This document shows positions 32,565-45,117 of a stretch of DNA of 64,000 nt, one piece after another; the stretch's first letter is position 1; each line of letters starts with the position of its first letter. A program made the translations under genes and the position numbers. This DNA comes from Eledone cirrhosa (taxonomy: Eukaryota > Mollusca > Cephalopoda > Octopoda > Eledonidae): the NCBI GenBank assembly GCA_964016885.1, contig OZ024743.1, forward strand, positions 168,063,833 to 168,127,832, read 5' to 3'. Under the pieces are notes generated by a model that ran no database searches, was not told the origin of the DNA, and saw only the letters and a list, made by a program, of their open reading frames with translations.

Positions 32565-34953
32565 CAGCTGCATTTATCTTGCTTTATGTTCATACGAGTT
32601 ATCACCAAGTAACAACCAGTGACCTCAAGAGACAACAAGGTCCGCCATGTTCAAGAAAGAACATACATACACACACATGCATCTTTAGGTGTTTAGACTG
32701 TGATGTACTTATATTGACAGAATCTTCCTTAGTATATGGGCAGTTCCCATTAGTACTATCTTTTGTATTTCTCCTATACGCGGGTTTCCTGGGATTTGCG
32801 ATAAGTAATCATTACACTCCTTAGGTATCATTCCTAGAGCGCCCACAACCACTGGTATTGTTTTAGTTCTCAATTTCCACATTTTTCTAATTTCTATCTC
32901 CAGGTCCTTATACTTGCTCAATTTTTCAAATGTTTTTATAGATACATTCTTGTCTATTGGAAAGGACATATCAATTAGCAGACATACCCTCTTTTTAAAG
33001 TCCTTCACTATTATATCAGATCTATTTGCATCTATTTTTCGGTTTGTTTGGATGCTAAAGTTCCACAAGATTGAGATGTGATCTTTTTCAAGTATGGGAG
33101 GTGGTTGATGCTCCCACCAATTCTTTTGATGGGGCAGGTCAAAATGCTTACACCATATCCAATGTATGTATTGTGCAGCTCTGTCATTCCCGTTTAGGTA
33201 TTCGGTTGGAGCTATAGGACTGCACATTGAAATTATATGATCAATGGTCTCTGGTTGTTTTTTTACATACACGGCATAATGGGTTGTATCCATTTCTTAT
33301 TATGTTGGCTTGGTAATTTTTTGTTGGCAGACACTGATCTTGTGCTGATATAATCAGTCCTTCAGTCTCCGATTTCAGTCCACAGGATGCCAACCACTGA
33401 TGGGTTAAAGTTTTGTCAGCATCAGGATTGTTAGCTCGCTCTGGGTATTTTCCATACAGAGGATTTTCTTGCCATTTCTTAGCCAGTTTCAGTAGCAGTT
33501 CTTTCTTTGCAGTTACTTTTACCTGCTTTGCTTTTTCTGTGTTTTCCATTTCAGCAGTACATGGGACTTCTGAAATTTGTAGTCCATTACTGTATATTTG
33601 TACATCTTTTGTAATGGAGTATGATCTTTGATGCTTTCGTGTTTCAAAACGAGTTTGATCATCCAATCATGTGATTCTCTTAGATATGTAGATAAACCAA
33701 TTGTTGCAGTTTTCAACGCAATATCTAACTGGATTAACCCACGTCCTCCTACTTTCCTAGGGAGATATATTCGATCTATATCTGCCTTAGGGTGATGCAT
33801 TCTGTTCATGGTTAAGAATTTTCTAATTTTTGTATTGAGCCTACGGATCTCTGTGCTTGACCAGTTGATGACATTGTAACTGTAGGTTACTACTGGTTTG
33901 ACAAGCGTGTTTATGGCATCGATCCAAATACTTGCATTCAATTACGTTTTTAAGATTGCTCTTACTCTGCGGTAACATTCCTTCTTTATCCTTTCCCTGA
34001 GTGTCGAGCGCTTGATTCCGTCTCCTTCACAAACACCTAGATATTTGTAAGTTTCCTCTTGATCAAGTTCTTTTATCACATTCCACCGATCAAGATTAAT
34101 GTCTGAACTTTTCAGCAGCTTTCTTCTGGTGAACGTTGCTTTGGCGCATTTATCTAGTCCAAACTCCATTTTAATGTCATCACTGAATTGCTCCACAGTG
34201 GATAATAGCCCTTGCAACTGTTCATCATTTTTTGCAAATAGTTTCAGGTCATCCATGTAGAACAAGTGATTAATGGTTTTGTTATATCCATGTTTTGTTT
34301 CATTGAGCATTTTACTTAATGGTATAAGTGCGATGCAGAATAAAAGCGGTGATAAAGAGTAACCCTGAAAAATTCCACAATTAATATTAACTTCTCCAGC
34401 TTCCAGTGATTTTTTTTCACTATTCAAAAGGAGTGTCGTTTTCCACGTCTTCATACTGAATGACAAGAACCTCCTGACAACGGCAGATATTTTGAAAATC
34501 TCTAAACATTTTTCAATCCAACTGTGTGGCAAACTATCGAATGCTTTTTTTTATAATCTATCAATTGATTGATAGATTTTTGCGTCTATTATGACAATCT
34601 TCCAGTAGCATTTTGTTAACCAAAAGCTCATCCTTACTGCCATATGAGCCTTGTTTACACCCTTTCTGTTCATCGGGAAATAGGTCATTTGTTATCAGGT
34701 GGTCATATGTATATTTAGTTAGGACTGATGTTAACATTTTATACATTGTAGTCAAGCAAGTTATCGGTCTGTAATTTTTGGGATTGTTTGTCTCATCATT
34801 CTTCGGAAGCAGGAATGTAATGCCGTTAACTAGCCATGATGGTATCTTTTCTGGCTCCTTAACTATTTCATTGAAAAGTTGGGCTAACAGCTCATGAGAT
34901 TCTGTGAAGGCATTTATCCAAAAATTTGGTATTTTGTATTTTCCTGGGGATTT
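32565..34953 (-). mobile_element. D1d: R4/Dong-type element, 5' truncated in the RT
   Basis: The 3' end abuts ATT at 32564. The 5' truncation at about 34953 (CCTGGGGATTTT/ATTATT) falls at the SPGK motif of the RT, right at another ATT track. Confidence 0.85.
32709..34950 (-). pseudogene. D1d RT/restriction-like endonuclease, broken
   Basis: Open pieces 32709-33293 (endonuclease; RPD reads RSD), 33241-33666 (finger start CRVCKK, then one extra T shifts the frame), 33519-33941, 33942-34532 (FQGYSLSPLLF, YMDD intact in LFYMDDLKLF) and 34561-34755. Lesions: a TGC-to-TAC-type change in FQGD(Y), a stop near 33941, an extra base in the T-run near 34549 and loss of SIAWID near 34561. RT catalytic residues remain, the endonuclease motif is changed. 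Confidence 0.8.
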
Positions 34954-34972
34954 TATTATTATTATTATTATT
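34954..34972. repeat. ATT microsatellite at head-to-head junction of D1d and D
   Basis: About six ATT units. The copy D 5' end GGCGACCTACG starts at 34973. Confidence 0.9.
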
Positions 34973-35159
34973 GGCGACCTACGTAGTAAATCGTATTATC
35001 GTGAGCTCCGCAAAGGTTTGTTATTTTCAGTTGTTTAAAATTCTCATTTATGGAACATTTTTATTGTTAACTGTATATAAGTGCACATACATTGTTATCT
35101 GAAAAGGACACCCAAAAAGATTGGGGCCTTGAGCCCAAAATTTAAACTTTTATAATTAT

Positions 35160-37040
35160 CGACTCTGAGTCACACCTTCCTCACAAACTAACACCTCACA
35201 CCGACACCACCATTGTAAATATTACTACGTTTGCCCAACACTAAAAATATAAGCAGTAGCAATATTTTAAATTTGTCTGAAGCAGACATTCATTTCCCGC
35301 CATTACCAATGACTGCAGGTGTTAACGCCGGCACCCCACCACCACCACAGTGACAACAGAAACAAAAGAAAAAAATAAATTAACTCGTGATATCGAAATG
35401 AATTCAACCAAAATGAACTCTTCCACACCCAAGACCACTTACGCCACCACCACCAAAACTGAAACTAAAATTAACAATAACAAAAAATAACGATAACAAC
35501 AACAGCGACAATGAAATTAAGAAAACCACCCTGAGTTTTGCCAGAGTAGCAAAACAGTGCGAAGCATTTCAGGTAACTCGGGAGGAAATAGAAGAAGCCA
35601 AAAAATGGTAAAGGAAGATGGGTACAGGGTCAGCCACATCCCCCCCCCCCACCTAATAAAATGGAGCATCGGCGCCTATGCACGTGTCTTAACGGACGAT
35701 TAACATAAAATCGCGCCGAGTGGAACGGGCATCCGAGTCCTAAATACAAAAAACTTTGGGATATGTGTGGGCAAAAAAACCCCACATCAGACGTGGGCAG
35801 AAATATGGAACCGTGGACGTGTTCTTTAAAACACCACAGGAGGCTAGAGAACACTCCATGGCCCCATTAAGAAGTGACGACTTCACACTCGTCCCAAGCT
35901 ATTGTGGCCAGAGACTCCTGAAGATCAGGGTGACCCACGTTCCACCGGCCATCGAAATTCCCTGGCTAATAGCTTCCGTCCTCGCCGGCATCGAAGCCAA
36001 CACCAAGATAATCGAAATAGCGAAAGAAAAGCAGGAGAACTGGTCCGGATCTGGGATGGAGCTCCTGATCCAAGCGGACCAAAAAAGCATTGAGGAGATC
36101 CCAGAGGTAATAGACCTCACTGACGACAGCCACCTCACCGTAATCGTCGAGGGCAGAAGGCCTAGGAGTGTGGTTAGTGGTGAAGGAAACCACTTAAGGG
36201 CTTTCTGCCCTCAGGCTAAAAGGTTGAGGCCACCTCTCTTACCCACCCCGCTGACTCAACCATTAACACCACCAGCAGCAGAAATGGCAGCAACAACTGT
36301 AGCAGCAACAACAGAAGCAATTGTAAAAGCAACAACGCCAGCAACAGTAACAAAACCAACACCACCACCACAAAACGCGCCAGAACTAGCACCAGCGCCT
36401 ACACCATCCACCACGCCACAACCAAAAACCAACGCCTGTGGAGGATTTTCCAAACCCCGACCTATCACAACTGGAGACAGATTGTGACAACGAGGAATGG
36501 GAAGCGGTATCAGAAAAAAAAAGAAAAAAAGAAAAAGAAACCAAAAAAGAAAAAAATCCGCTTCCTTCCCCCTCCAAAAATAAAATACAGAGGGAAACAA
36601 ATAAACTATCAAACAAAAAAGTTAGGACAGCTATGCCACCATCCACACCAGCATCAACAACCCCATCACCACAAACACCAACACCATCACCATCATTAAC
36701 CCCAACACCACAAAAGTCACCAAAAAGCGAAACAGAAACAAACCCACAACAAACGCAAACAAAACAAAACAACGAAAACGATACACACTACACAGCATTA
36801 AATTTGAACAACAAGCAATTATTACACTCCATCCAACACAACACCAGCATCACAGAAAAAGACTACACAACAACCCAAAAGTCCACACCACCTCCACACA
36901 TACAAATCATTCGCATCACACAGAAAACGTACACGACACTAAAACAATAATTCCCCAAAGACATCGGAGACTTCCGACAAGCACTCTCCAGGAGGATTTA
37001 TAAGGACATCCTTCCTGAGGAGGACACAAGCAGAAGTAAG
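35160..37040 (+). pseudogene. Copy D ORF1, broken
   Basis: N-terminal codons are lost or shifted (35160-35640), so no good start remains. 35756-36487 is open and holds the conserved block (PSYCGQRLLKIRVTHVPPAI). Its zinc knuckle is damaged: the first two Cys positions read RSVVSGEGNH instead of RCVVCGEGTH. A frameshift near 36440 leads to 36438-36950 (Pro/Thr-rich tail), ending at a TAA at 36948 where copy A reads a Lys codon. Confidence 0.8.
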
Positions 37041-37079
37041 GTAAGTGGTCTTTCCCATCTTTTACCACTCCATTTCAAC

Positions 37080-40000
37080 ATGACCTCACTCAGAATAGGC
37101 AGCATAAATGCGCGTGGCTTGGGGTCGTCATGGAAGCAGGGCCACCTGCTCACCGACCTCAGTTCACTAAACATATATGTAGTGGCCATCAGCGAGACCA
37201 GAATCTCCGAAGCACGGGCCTTCGCACCGATCTTCGGCGGCTACGATGTGTACGCATCTCCCAGCCGTGCTGGATCGGGGGGAGGAGTTGCTGTGCTTTT
37301 CGGAGAGGTTTGGATCTCGCCATACGAGCCATCTTCCTGGACCCAGAAGGTAAGTTGGTGGTGCTGGACCTGACCAGCGGAGACGGACAAGCTTTCAGGC
37401 TAGTGGCCATCTATGCCCCGACAGGAGCAGGGCGGCCTGATTTCTTCCGGCGTCCGGAGAACTTTCTTGGAAGGTCACGCTCTTTAGTGTTAGTGGGCGA
37501 CTGGAACGGGATCTTAGATGCACGCTGGGACTGTGTGGGATTAGCGGATAGGGGAGGAGGGTGCAAGAGCCACACCAACCTGCTCAGGCGTTTTGAACTG
37601 TCTGACAGGTACTGATTGGATTTCTCTCAACAACAAGTGGTGGTTTGCTCTGAAAAGAGCGATTAGAATAGAGTCCATTAGATTTAGTAAGGCTTTAGCA
37701 ATAGAGAAAAATAGAGCAGAGGGAGAACTAGTAAGAAAATTAAACGAGGCGCTTAAGCAAACGTATCGCGACCGACGTACTTGCGGCGAAATTGGCCCTT
37801 GGCCAATTCTTCAATGCAAAGCACGAAGGCTGCGTTGTCAGAGCTAGGGTGCGTGCTCTCAGACACGAGTGGACGAAAGCCGTTGAATGGGCCCGAGTGG
37901 CGGAGGCGCGTCGTGGCAACAAAGCCACGATCCGGTCTTTGGTGGACCACGACGGGCGCATGCTACTCGATCCCGGGCAAATGTGTGAAGCTTTCCAGCG
38001 ACACTTCGCACAACTATTCGGAGGCAGCGGCGGGCCGGATCGAGGGATAGACTTTAGTGTCTACCTCGATGGACTGCCGCGGCTCTCGGCCACTGAGACG
38101 GAGCGTTGCGAAAAGCCAATAACAGCCGCTGAAGTACGGGAGGCAATGACTGGTTGCACAAGGGGTAAATCGCTTGGTTTGGATGGTCATCTGCCCTATG
38201 AACTTTACGTACAGATGCCAGTTTTGTTCGGAGGCCTCTTGGCGGACGTTTACTGCAACTGGCAACAGAATGGGAGAATTTCCAGCTCTGTGAGCCGAGG
38301 AGCTGTGGCGCTGCTGAGAAAGGATCCGAACAAGGGGGTTAACATAGATAATTTCAGGCCCATAACTGCTAAACACAAAGTTCAAGATTTTGGCCAAGGT
38401 GCTAGCAAAGAGGTTGGTGCTTGTCGTTGGTGTTCTGGTGGGAGAGGCACATACATGCGCCATTCCCGACAGATCCATCCACGACAACCTCCACCTCATG
38501 CGATACATTGTAGAGAGGGTAGCTAGTGAACCTGGCACAGGTGGGTCCTTGATCAATTTAGATCAGTCGAAAGTTTTCGATAGGGTCGACCATCGTTACC
38601 TAGCGGCAGTCCTGAGGGCGGCTGGTTTTTGGCCCGTCTTCAGAGGCTGGATCGCTGCCATGCACAGCGACATCTGCTCTCTGGTGAGAGTGAACGGTCA
38701 CCTTTCGGAACCGTTCAACATCATGCGCTCGGTCCGCCAAGGATGTCCACTCTCGTCCCTCTTGTACGTATTGACTCTCGAGCCATTACTGCACAAACTG
38801 GAGACGTTGATGGGGGTCGCGCGCGAACTAGGATGCGGAAGATCCGTGTCATCATATGCGGACGATGTCACCGTAGTGGTGTCGAACGCCAAACACATCG
38901 AGGCGATCGGCACTACACTAAGAGAATACGAAGCGGTGACAGGAGCAATGATCAACCAGGAAAAGTCAGTGGGCCTGCAGCACGGCACCTGGAGAGGCAG
39001 TTCCATGCCGTCCAACAGCGTTGTCGGGCGATGGACGGACGGGCCCGTTAAATTGCTAGGGGTCTGGTTCGGTCAGGACCTCCAGACGTACAAAAACTGG
39101 GACGAGGTGAGGAGCAGGGTGGCTTCTCTCACCCAGAAATGGGCGGAGAGGAAGCTATCCCTGAAAGGTCGAGCGGAGGTGGCTAACGCGTACATCGCGT
39201 CCGTCATCTACTACCGCCTGACCGTCGTACCTTGTCCTAAGCCCCGCCTGACTGCGCTGGAGCGTTTGCTCTTTCGCTTTTTGTGGAAGGGACGCGCTCC
39301 GATGGTCAGGCGGTCCATCTGCTGTCAACACCCGCTACGTGGAGGGCTGGCCATGCCGTGGCTGATGATGCGCAGACATGCGCTCAGGCTACGACATATC
39401 CACCTCTTCCTCGACGGTGATCAGGTGTGGTCGCCGTTTGCTAGACACGTCTTTCCCCAGCTCGTCTCCTTGACGGAGCTGCAGTCCTGGGTCAAGCGGA
39501 GACCGAGAGGGAGCGCTTGGAGACTGGAATGTCATCAGGCGCTCACAGCCCTCGACCAATCGGGCAATGTGATCGGTGGAAACTCCACCTTGGCGTTTTA
39601 TAGAGGATTAGTGGAGAGGAAAGCGACGACGAACTTGGCGTCGACGAAAATCAACTAACCAATCTCTTCGGAAGGACTTTGGGGCCGGGGTCTATGGACA
39701 ACTTCCAGAAATCCCTGGCCTGGCAGTGCTACCGAAAGAGCTTTGCCAGTTCGGGATACATTTACAGGCATGGAGGTGCCGTCAGCCGGGCACGTCCGAG
39801 ATGCGCGCAGGGCGACGAAACCGTTCTGCACGCACTCGTCCAGTGTCGGAGCATTGCTGACTTGTGGGTTTATTTCGAACACCTACTGTCGCGTGTAGGA
39901 CGGATCCAGTTATCAGCTGAGTCCATCGTGAGGATTGCCCCGCCCTCTTCCTCTAGCTGGGAAGGGCAGGAAGCTTTTATGTCTGGTGGTCATGGCGAAA

Positions 40001-40208
40001 GAAATAGTATGGTGGAGACGTTTGAAAGGGCTGACGACGAGCACTTACCTCTTCGGTGATGCCCTGATTATCCTTTTTCCAATTTCATTTGAAAATGAAA
40101 ATCAGGGTAGAGAGGGAAGTGCTCTCTTCCCAGCATTTTGTTGAAAGATGGGTGAGAGAAGCAAGTATGGCCCGAGTGAATGGGCCTACTCTGAGTATGT
40201 GTCTGTAA
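37080..40208 (+). pseudogene. Copy D ORF2 (endonuclease + RT), broken
   Basis: ATG at 37080; the endonuclease N-terminus is clean until a one-base loss near 37298, then continues in another frame to GDWNGILDARWD. Deletion at about 37617 joins it to the linker. 37792-38526 holds the linker and first RT motifs, with shifts near 38190 and 38368. 38390-39658 is 422 codons open, containing LDQSKVFDRVDH, RQGCPLSSLLYVL, YADD at 38855-38866 and the post-RT region. Frameshifts near 39625 and later break the end; the CCHC finger reads RPRCAQ, losing the first Cys. Confidence 0.85.
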
Positions 40209-40452
40209 ATTAAAGGTGGAAAACTGGGAGAGGGCACTTGCCCTGGGGGCCAGGGTCACTGTGGCCTTTTAATGGGCTTTCTGCACAAATGTCTCTCGGA
40301 AGTCTACCCCCTATTGGGGAATTTTTCATTGTTATTTTTTATTACATCCTCTGTTTTTTTTACACGCAGAAATGCCCATTTGTACCGTCCTGTATTGTCC
40401 TGCACTGTCCCTAATGTCTACTTTATGTAAACCCTTGTGGTTAATAAAGAAA

Positions 40453-40454
<2 letters not shown>

Positions 40455-40487
<33 letters not shown>

Positions 40488-40496
40488 GTTGTTATT
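40455..40496. repeat. ATT microsatellite at tail-to-tail junction of D and D2a
   Basis: About eleven ATT units with GTT interruptions at the right end, between AAGAAATC (D) and CCTTGAATCTCAGTC (3' end of D2a). Confidence 0.9.
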
Positions 40497-42100
40497 CCTT
40501 GAATCTCAGTCATTGATGTTGGTTAACTGGAAAGTCCGTTGGATTGAATATCAAGCCACTACCTGCAGCCTCAGATATTCAGGACGTATCGGAGGGTTCT
40601 TGCTGTTCCAAGCAAGCATGCCTTTTGAAGCGTTCCAAAAAGCGTGAAGGGGCCGATTTTCTTTAACCATCCCTGGAAACTTTTGGAGATAGTCCCCAGT
40701 GCGCCTATGACAATCGGGATCACTTTGACTTCATGGCAGTTCCAAATCCTTTTTACCTCCCACTTTAGGTCCTGGTATCGGTTAATTTTCTCCCTCTCCT
40801 TCTCTTGCACTCTCGTGTCGAACGGGCAGGCCACATGCACAATCAGACACGATCTTTTTTCTTTGTCCACAACCACCAGGTCAGGTCTATTGTGTTCCAG
40901 TTTTTTGTCCGTCTGTATCCTAAAATCCCACAGCACCTTCACCTGATTGTTCTCCATCACCGCCTCTGGCCTATGCTCATACCATTTCTCAGAATGTGGT
41001 AAATTGTTTACTTTGCACAGGTGCCAGTGGATCACCCTGCCCATCACATCGTGTCTCCAGCCCTTATAGTGGGTCTGGGCTAGGTGTTTACACTCGGACA
41101 CAATGTGAGCCACAGTCTCCTCTCTCTCTCCACAGATCCTGCACAGTGGGCTAGCCTCCTCCTTGTAGATATGGTGCTTCAACCACTTCGTTTTGAGGAC
41201 CTGCTCCTGCGCAGCCATTAGCATTCCTTCTGTAGCCTTTTTGAGGTCTCCTCTTCTCAACCAGTTCCATGTCTGTGGATCTCTAAATTCAGTTTTCTCA
41301 AAGAAGGTACTATGAAGGGATTTTCCCTTAAGGCTGCTCTTCCTCCTTGATGTTATTTCCTCCTTGGACATCCCCTGGCCTACTGTCCCCTCCTTCAGTA
41401 CAGTTCTGAGCATTGGCTCCTTACTATAGGTCACGTATTTGTATAGGTTGTTTTTCTCCATCTGAACACAGTCCTCTATGCTGATAAGACCTCTTCCACC
41501 CTCAGATCTCCTTAGGTAGAGTCTATCGACATCACTCCTCTTGTGAAACATGATGTAGATAGTCAATAGCTTCCTAGTCTTCCTATCCATTTCTTTTTGT
41601 TCAGCAACATTCCATCTCAGAATTCCCGCACTGTACCTAATAATAGACACAGCTCGGGAATTTACTGCGCTTATGGCATTTCTGCTGTTCAGATGTGACT
41701 TCAATACGCTCCTTACTCTTCGAATGTATTCAGTTCTTAACAATTCCTTCATTTTTTTGTTCTTTATGCCATCAGCCTCCAGAACGCCCAAATACTTGTA
41801 TCCTTCCTCAGAGTCAATTTCCTTTATCATCTCACCTGTTGGTATCTGGATCCCGCTACTTCTGCTCAACCTACCCCTCTTCATCACAATGACTCCACAT
41901 TTACCAATACCAAACTGCATACATATATCACTGCTGAAAATACGGACAGTGTCAACAAGCACATCCAACTCCTTCTCACTTTTCCCGAAGAGCTTAAGAT
42001 TGTCCATGAAGAGGAGGTGATTGATGGTAAGCCCTCCCCTTCCCAACTTGTATCCTGCTCTCACTTTTCGCAGCATAATGGTCAAGGACAAACAACAACC
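40497..42100 (-). mobile_element. D2a: second R4/Dong-type family, 5' truncated
   Basis: Minus-strand element with a 3' UTR unlike D1 (TCAGTCATTGATGTTGGTTA on the plus strand), shared with D2b. Both ends abut ATT units (40455-40496 and 42101-42192). Truncated within the RT, upstream of the catalytic motif. Confidence 0.85.
40571..42091 (-). pseudogene. D2a RT C-terminal half + finger + restriction-like endonuclease, 506 codons open
   Basis: One uninterrupted frame to the stop at 40571. The YMDD-equivalent reads FMDN (D2b reads FIDD), so the second catalytic Asp is Asn. The CCHC finger CRICGEREETVAHIVSEC is intact. In the nuclease RPDLVVVD is intact, but the following acid is lost: LIVHVACP where D2b has LIVDVACP. 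Despite the long frame, both enzyme activities are predicted lost. Family assignment (R2 superfamily, R4/Dong or a near clade) rests on the finger-RPD layout. Confidence 0.85.
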
Positions 42101-42185
<85 letters not shown>

Positions 42186-42192
42186 CATTATT
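42101..42192. repeat. Longest ATT microsatellite, between D2a and D2b
   Basis: About 28 perfect ATT units followed by ATC ATT ATT. D2a's truncated 5' end is on the left and D2b's 3' end (CTTTGTAGCCTCAGTC) on the right. Confidence 0.95.
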
Positions 42193-43455
42193 CTTTGTAG
42201 CCTCAGTCATTGATGTTATTTAACTGGAAAGTTTGTTGAAATGAATATCAAGCCGCTACCTGATGCCTAAGATATTCAGGACGTATCGTTCTTGCTGTTC
42301 CCAGCAAGCATGCCTTTTTAAGTGTTCCAAAAAGCGGGGCTGGACTAATTTTCTTTACCCATCCTTGGAAACTCTTTGAGATAGTACCTAGTGCGCCTAT
42401 GACAATCGGGACGACTCTGACTTCATGGCAGTTCCTAATCCTTTTTACCTCCCACTTTAAGTCCTGGTATCGGTCAATTTTCTCCCTCTCCTTCTCTTGC
42501 ACTCTCGTGTCAAATGGGCAGGCTACATCTACAATCAAGCACGATCTTTTTTCCTTGTCCAAAACCACAAGGTCAGGCCTATTGTGTTCTAATTTCTTGT
42601 CCGTCTGTATTCTGAAATCCCATAGCACCTTCACCTGATCGTTTTCTATCACCGACTCTGGCTTATGCTCATACCACTTCTCAGAATGTGGTAAATTGTA
42701 TACTTTGCATAGGTGCCAGTGGATCACCCTGCCCATCACATCATGTCTCCAGCCTTTATGGTGAGTCAGGGCTAGGTGTTTACACTACCAAATTCCATTC
42801 ATATATCATTGCTGAAAATACGAACAATTTAAGGTCGTCGATGAAGAGGAGGTGGTTAATAGTTAGCTCTCCTTTTCCCAACTTGTATCCTGCTCTTACT
42901 TTTCGCAATATATTGGTCAGGGGTATCAGGGCAAGGAGAAACAGCAGAGGGGACAAACTATTTCCCTAGAAGATACCTCTCTTGATTCTTAACGCCTCCC
43001 AGGGATTCTTCACCCCATGTTATCTCGGTTTTCCAGGACTTCATATTTTTGCTCTGATGTTATCTGCTACCTTGAAGATCTCTAGGCTTTTGGTTATCCA
43101 AGAATGAGGTACCATGTCGAATGCCTTTTTGTAATCTATCCAGCCCATGGAAAGACCAGTGTGTCTCCTATTGCAATTCACCATTACCATCTTATCAATA
43201 AGTAACTGGTCTTTTGTACCAAGGGACATCTTTCGGCATCCTTTCTGTTAGTCCGGAAACATGTTGTTTATGTGGAGGTGATAGTAGATTTCGTCAGACA
43301 CAATGCTTGTTAACAGTTTCCCCATTACGGGCAGACATGTGATAGATCTATAGTTGGTAACCTCATTACCCTTGATTCGGTCTTACATTACCAGAACTGT
43401 GGTACCTTTTGTCAACCACTCTGGTACTTCATCCGACAACAAGCAGCCATTGAAT
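42193..43455 (-). mobile_element. D2b: D2-family element, internally deleted and 5' truncated
   Basis: Same 3' UTR as D2a. An internal deletion of about 1 kb near 42787 joins the finger region to sequence near the RT catalytic motif. It ends upstream at about 43455, where APE sequence (fragment I) begins. Confidence 0.8.
42248..43450 (-). pseudogene. D2b RT/endonuclease remnant
   Basis: 42248-42739 encodes the nuclease with consensus acids (RPDLVVLD, LIVDVACPFDTRV, REKIDRYQDLKWE) and the C-terminus. After the deletion, RT pieces follow: FIDD in NHLLFIDDLKL near 42830-42860, and 43041-43229 with [11 protein letters not shown] and [15 protein letters not shown]. Further upstream (to 43450) matches are in broken frames. 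The zinc finger lies in the deleted part. Confidence 0.8.
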
Positions 43456-44683
43456 TGATTTCCGTTTGTGCAGTAATGGCTCGAGAGCCAACACGTACAA
43501 CAGGGACGAGAGGGGACATCCATGGCGGACCGAGCGCATGATGTTGAACGCTCCCGAAAGGTGACCGTTCACTCTCACCACAGGACCACTACCAGATAAT
43601 GATGGTCGACCCTATCGAAAGCTTTCGACTGATCTAAATTGATGAAAGAGTTTGTCGTGGGTGGATATGTCTAGAATGGCACATGTCTGTACCTCTCCCA
43701 CCAGACCACCGACAACAAACGCCAACCTCTTTGTTAGCACCCTGGGTAAGATCTTGAACTCTGAGTATTGTCTATGTTCGGGTAATTTTGAGCAGCACCA
43801 CCACTCCTCGGCTTGTAGAGCTGCGATTTCTCCCGTTCTGCTGCCAGTTGCAATAGACCTCCGTCAAGAGGTCGCCGAATAAGTCCGGTACGTGTACGTA
43901 GAACTCGTTGGGCACACCATCCAAACCCATCGATTTACCCATCGTGCAGTCCTCATCGCTTCCCGTACTTCAGTGGCTGTTATCGGCTTTTCGCAAGCCT
44001 CCGCTTCAATGGCCAAGAGCCGCGGCAGTCCGTCGAGGTAGGCACTAAAGTTTATCCCGCGATCCGGCCCGCCATTGCCCCCCCGAACAGCTGATCGAAC
44101 TGTCGCTGAAAAGCCTCACATATTTGCCCTGGATCGAGTAACATGCGCCCGTTGGTGCTCCAAAGACCGCATCGTGGCTTTGCTGCCACGACGCGCCTCC
44201 GCCATTCGGACTCATCGAACGGCTTTCGTCCCTTCGTGTCTGAGAGCACGCGCCTTAGCTCTGACAACGCAGACTTCATGCTTTGCGTTAAAGAATTGGT
44301 CGAGGGCCAATCTCGCCACAAGCACGTCGGTTGCGATTCCTTTACTAAGCGCCTCGTCTAATTTTCTAACTCGTTCTTCCTCTGCTTTAATTTTCTCTAT
44401 TGCTAACGCCTTTCTAAACCTAATGGATTCCATTCTAATCACCCTTTTCAGGGCGAACCATCATTTGTTGTTGCCGACTGCCCCTGTTAACGCCCGCTTA
44501 ACTAGTTTGCTAATCCGGTCTCTGTAGGCTTTGCGTGCTGTCAACGACGCGTTTAGCTTCCAGCAGCCGGGTCCCTGTCGATGCAGCTTATATAGTCGAC
44601 CACATAGATTACGAATGTGTGGTCCGTGCAATCGACTATCTTAAATTATAGACAGCCTATGCTAGACCTATATATTTCCCTAA
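43456..44683 (-). pseudogene. I: APE-element ORF2 fragment, broken
   Basis: Minus-strand sequence equivalent to copy A about 7415-8790: from end of endonuclease (CGGACCACACATTC region near 44620) through the linker (44212-44442, 44052-44321) to RT motifs GLDGVPNEFYVHVPDLFGD, LDQSKAFDRVDH and the start of RQGCPL. Truncated at both ends, so no UTR. Many indels. It joins D2b on the left and AT-rich Penelope-type sequence on the right. Confidence 0.75.
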
Positions 44684-44905
44684 TGAAAAGCTTTTTTATG
44701 TTGATACCGATTCTAACCACCTAGATCTGTCTTAAACTCAATTAATAAAGGTGTATCGAATAGACTTAGTAATTTATCTTATAATGAATATATATTTAAT
44801 CAAAATGCTCATTATTATAATGACGCTTTATCACGTTCTGGCTATAAAAATAATATTAAGTTAATGCCTAAAATCTATTTTGCTGACTGTAACAAACAAG
44901 CTAAT

Positions 44906-45117
44906 ATTATTTCGTATAATGTGGTGGATTGGCAGTATCGGTAGAGGGTCGGACGCCTAGCTTTCCAGCATAATTACGTCCCTTTACGATCTGAGTTCAA
45001 ATCCCGCCGAGGTTGACTTTGCCTTTCATCCTTACGGGATCGATAAAATAAAGTACCAGTAATGCACTGGGTAATAGCTGGCCTTGTGCCTAAAGTAGAA
45101 ACAATTATTTCGTATAA
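44906..45117 (+). mobile_element. SINE3 with target-site duplication
   Basis: OR2-like SINE body at 44920-45103 (GTGGTGGATTGGCAGTATC head, box B GAGTTCAAATCCCGCCG, tail CCTAAAGTAGAAACA). It is flanked by the 14-bp direct repeat ATTATTTCGTATAA at 44906-44919 and 45104-45117. The repeat shows the exact insertion site in the PLE remnant. Confidence 0.9.

Larger units (their letters stand above)
34973..40454 (+). mobile_element. D: full-length A-type APE element
   Basis: About 5.5 kb, with the same 5' end as copy A (GGCGACCTACGTAGTAAATC) and a 3' UTR ending GGTTAATAAAGAAATC followed by ATT. It carries the best-preserved APE-class RT frame in the first 44 kb. A ~290-bp deletion near 37617 removes the end of the endonuclease. 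Confidence 0.85.
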
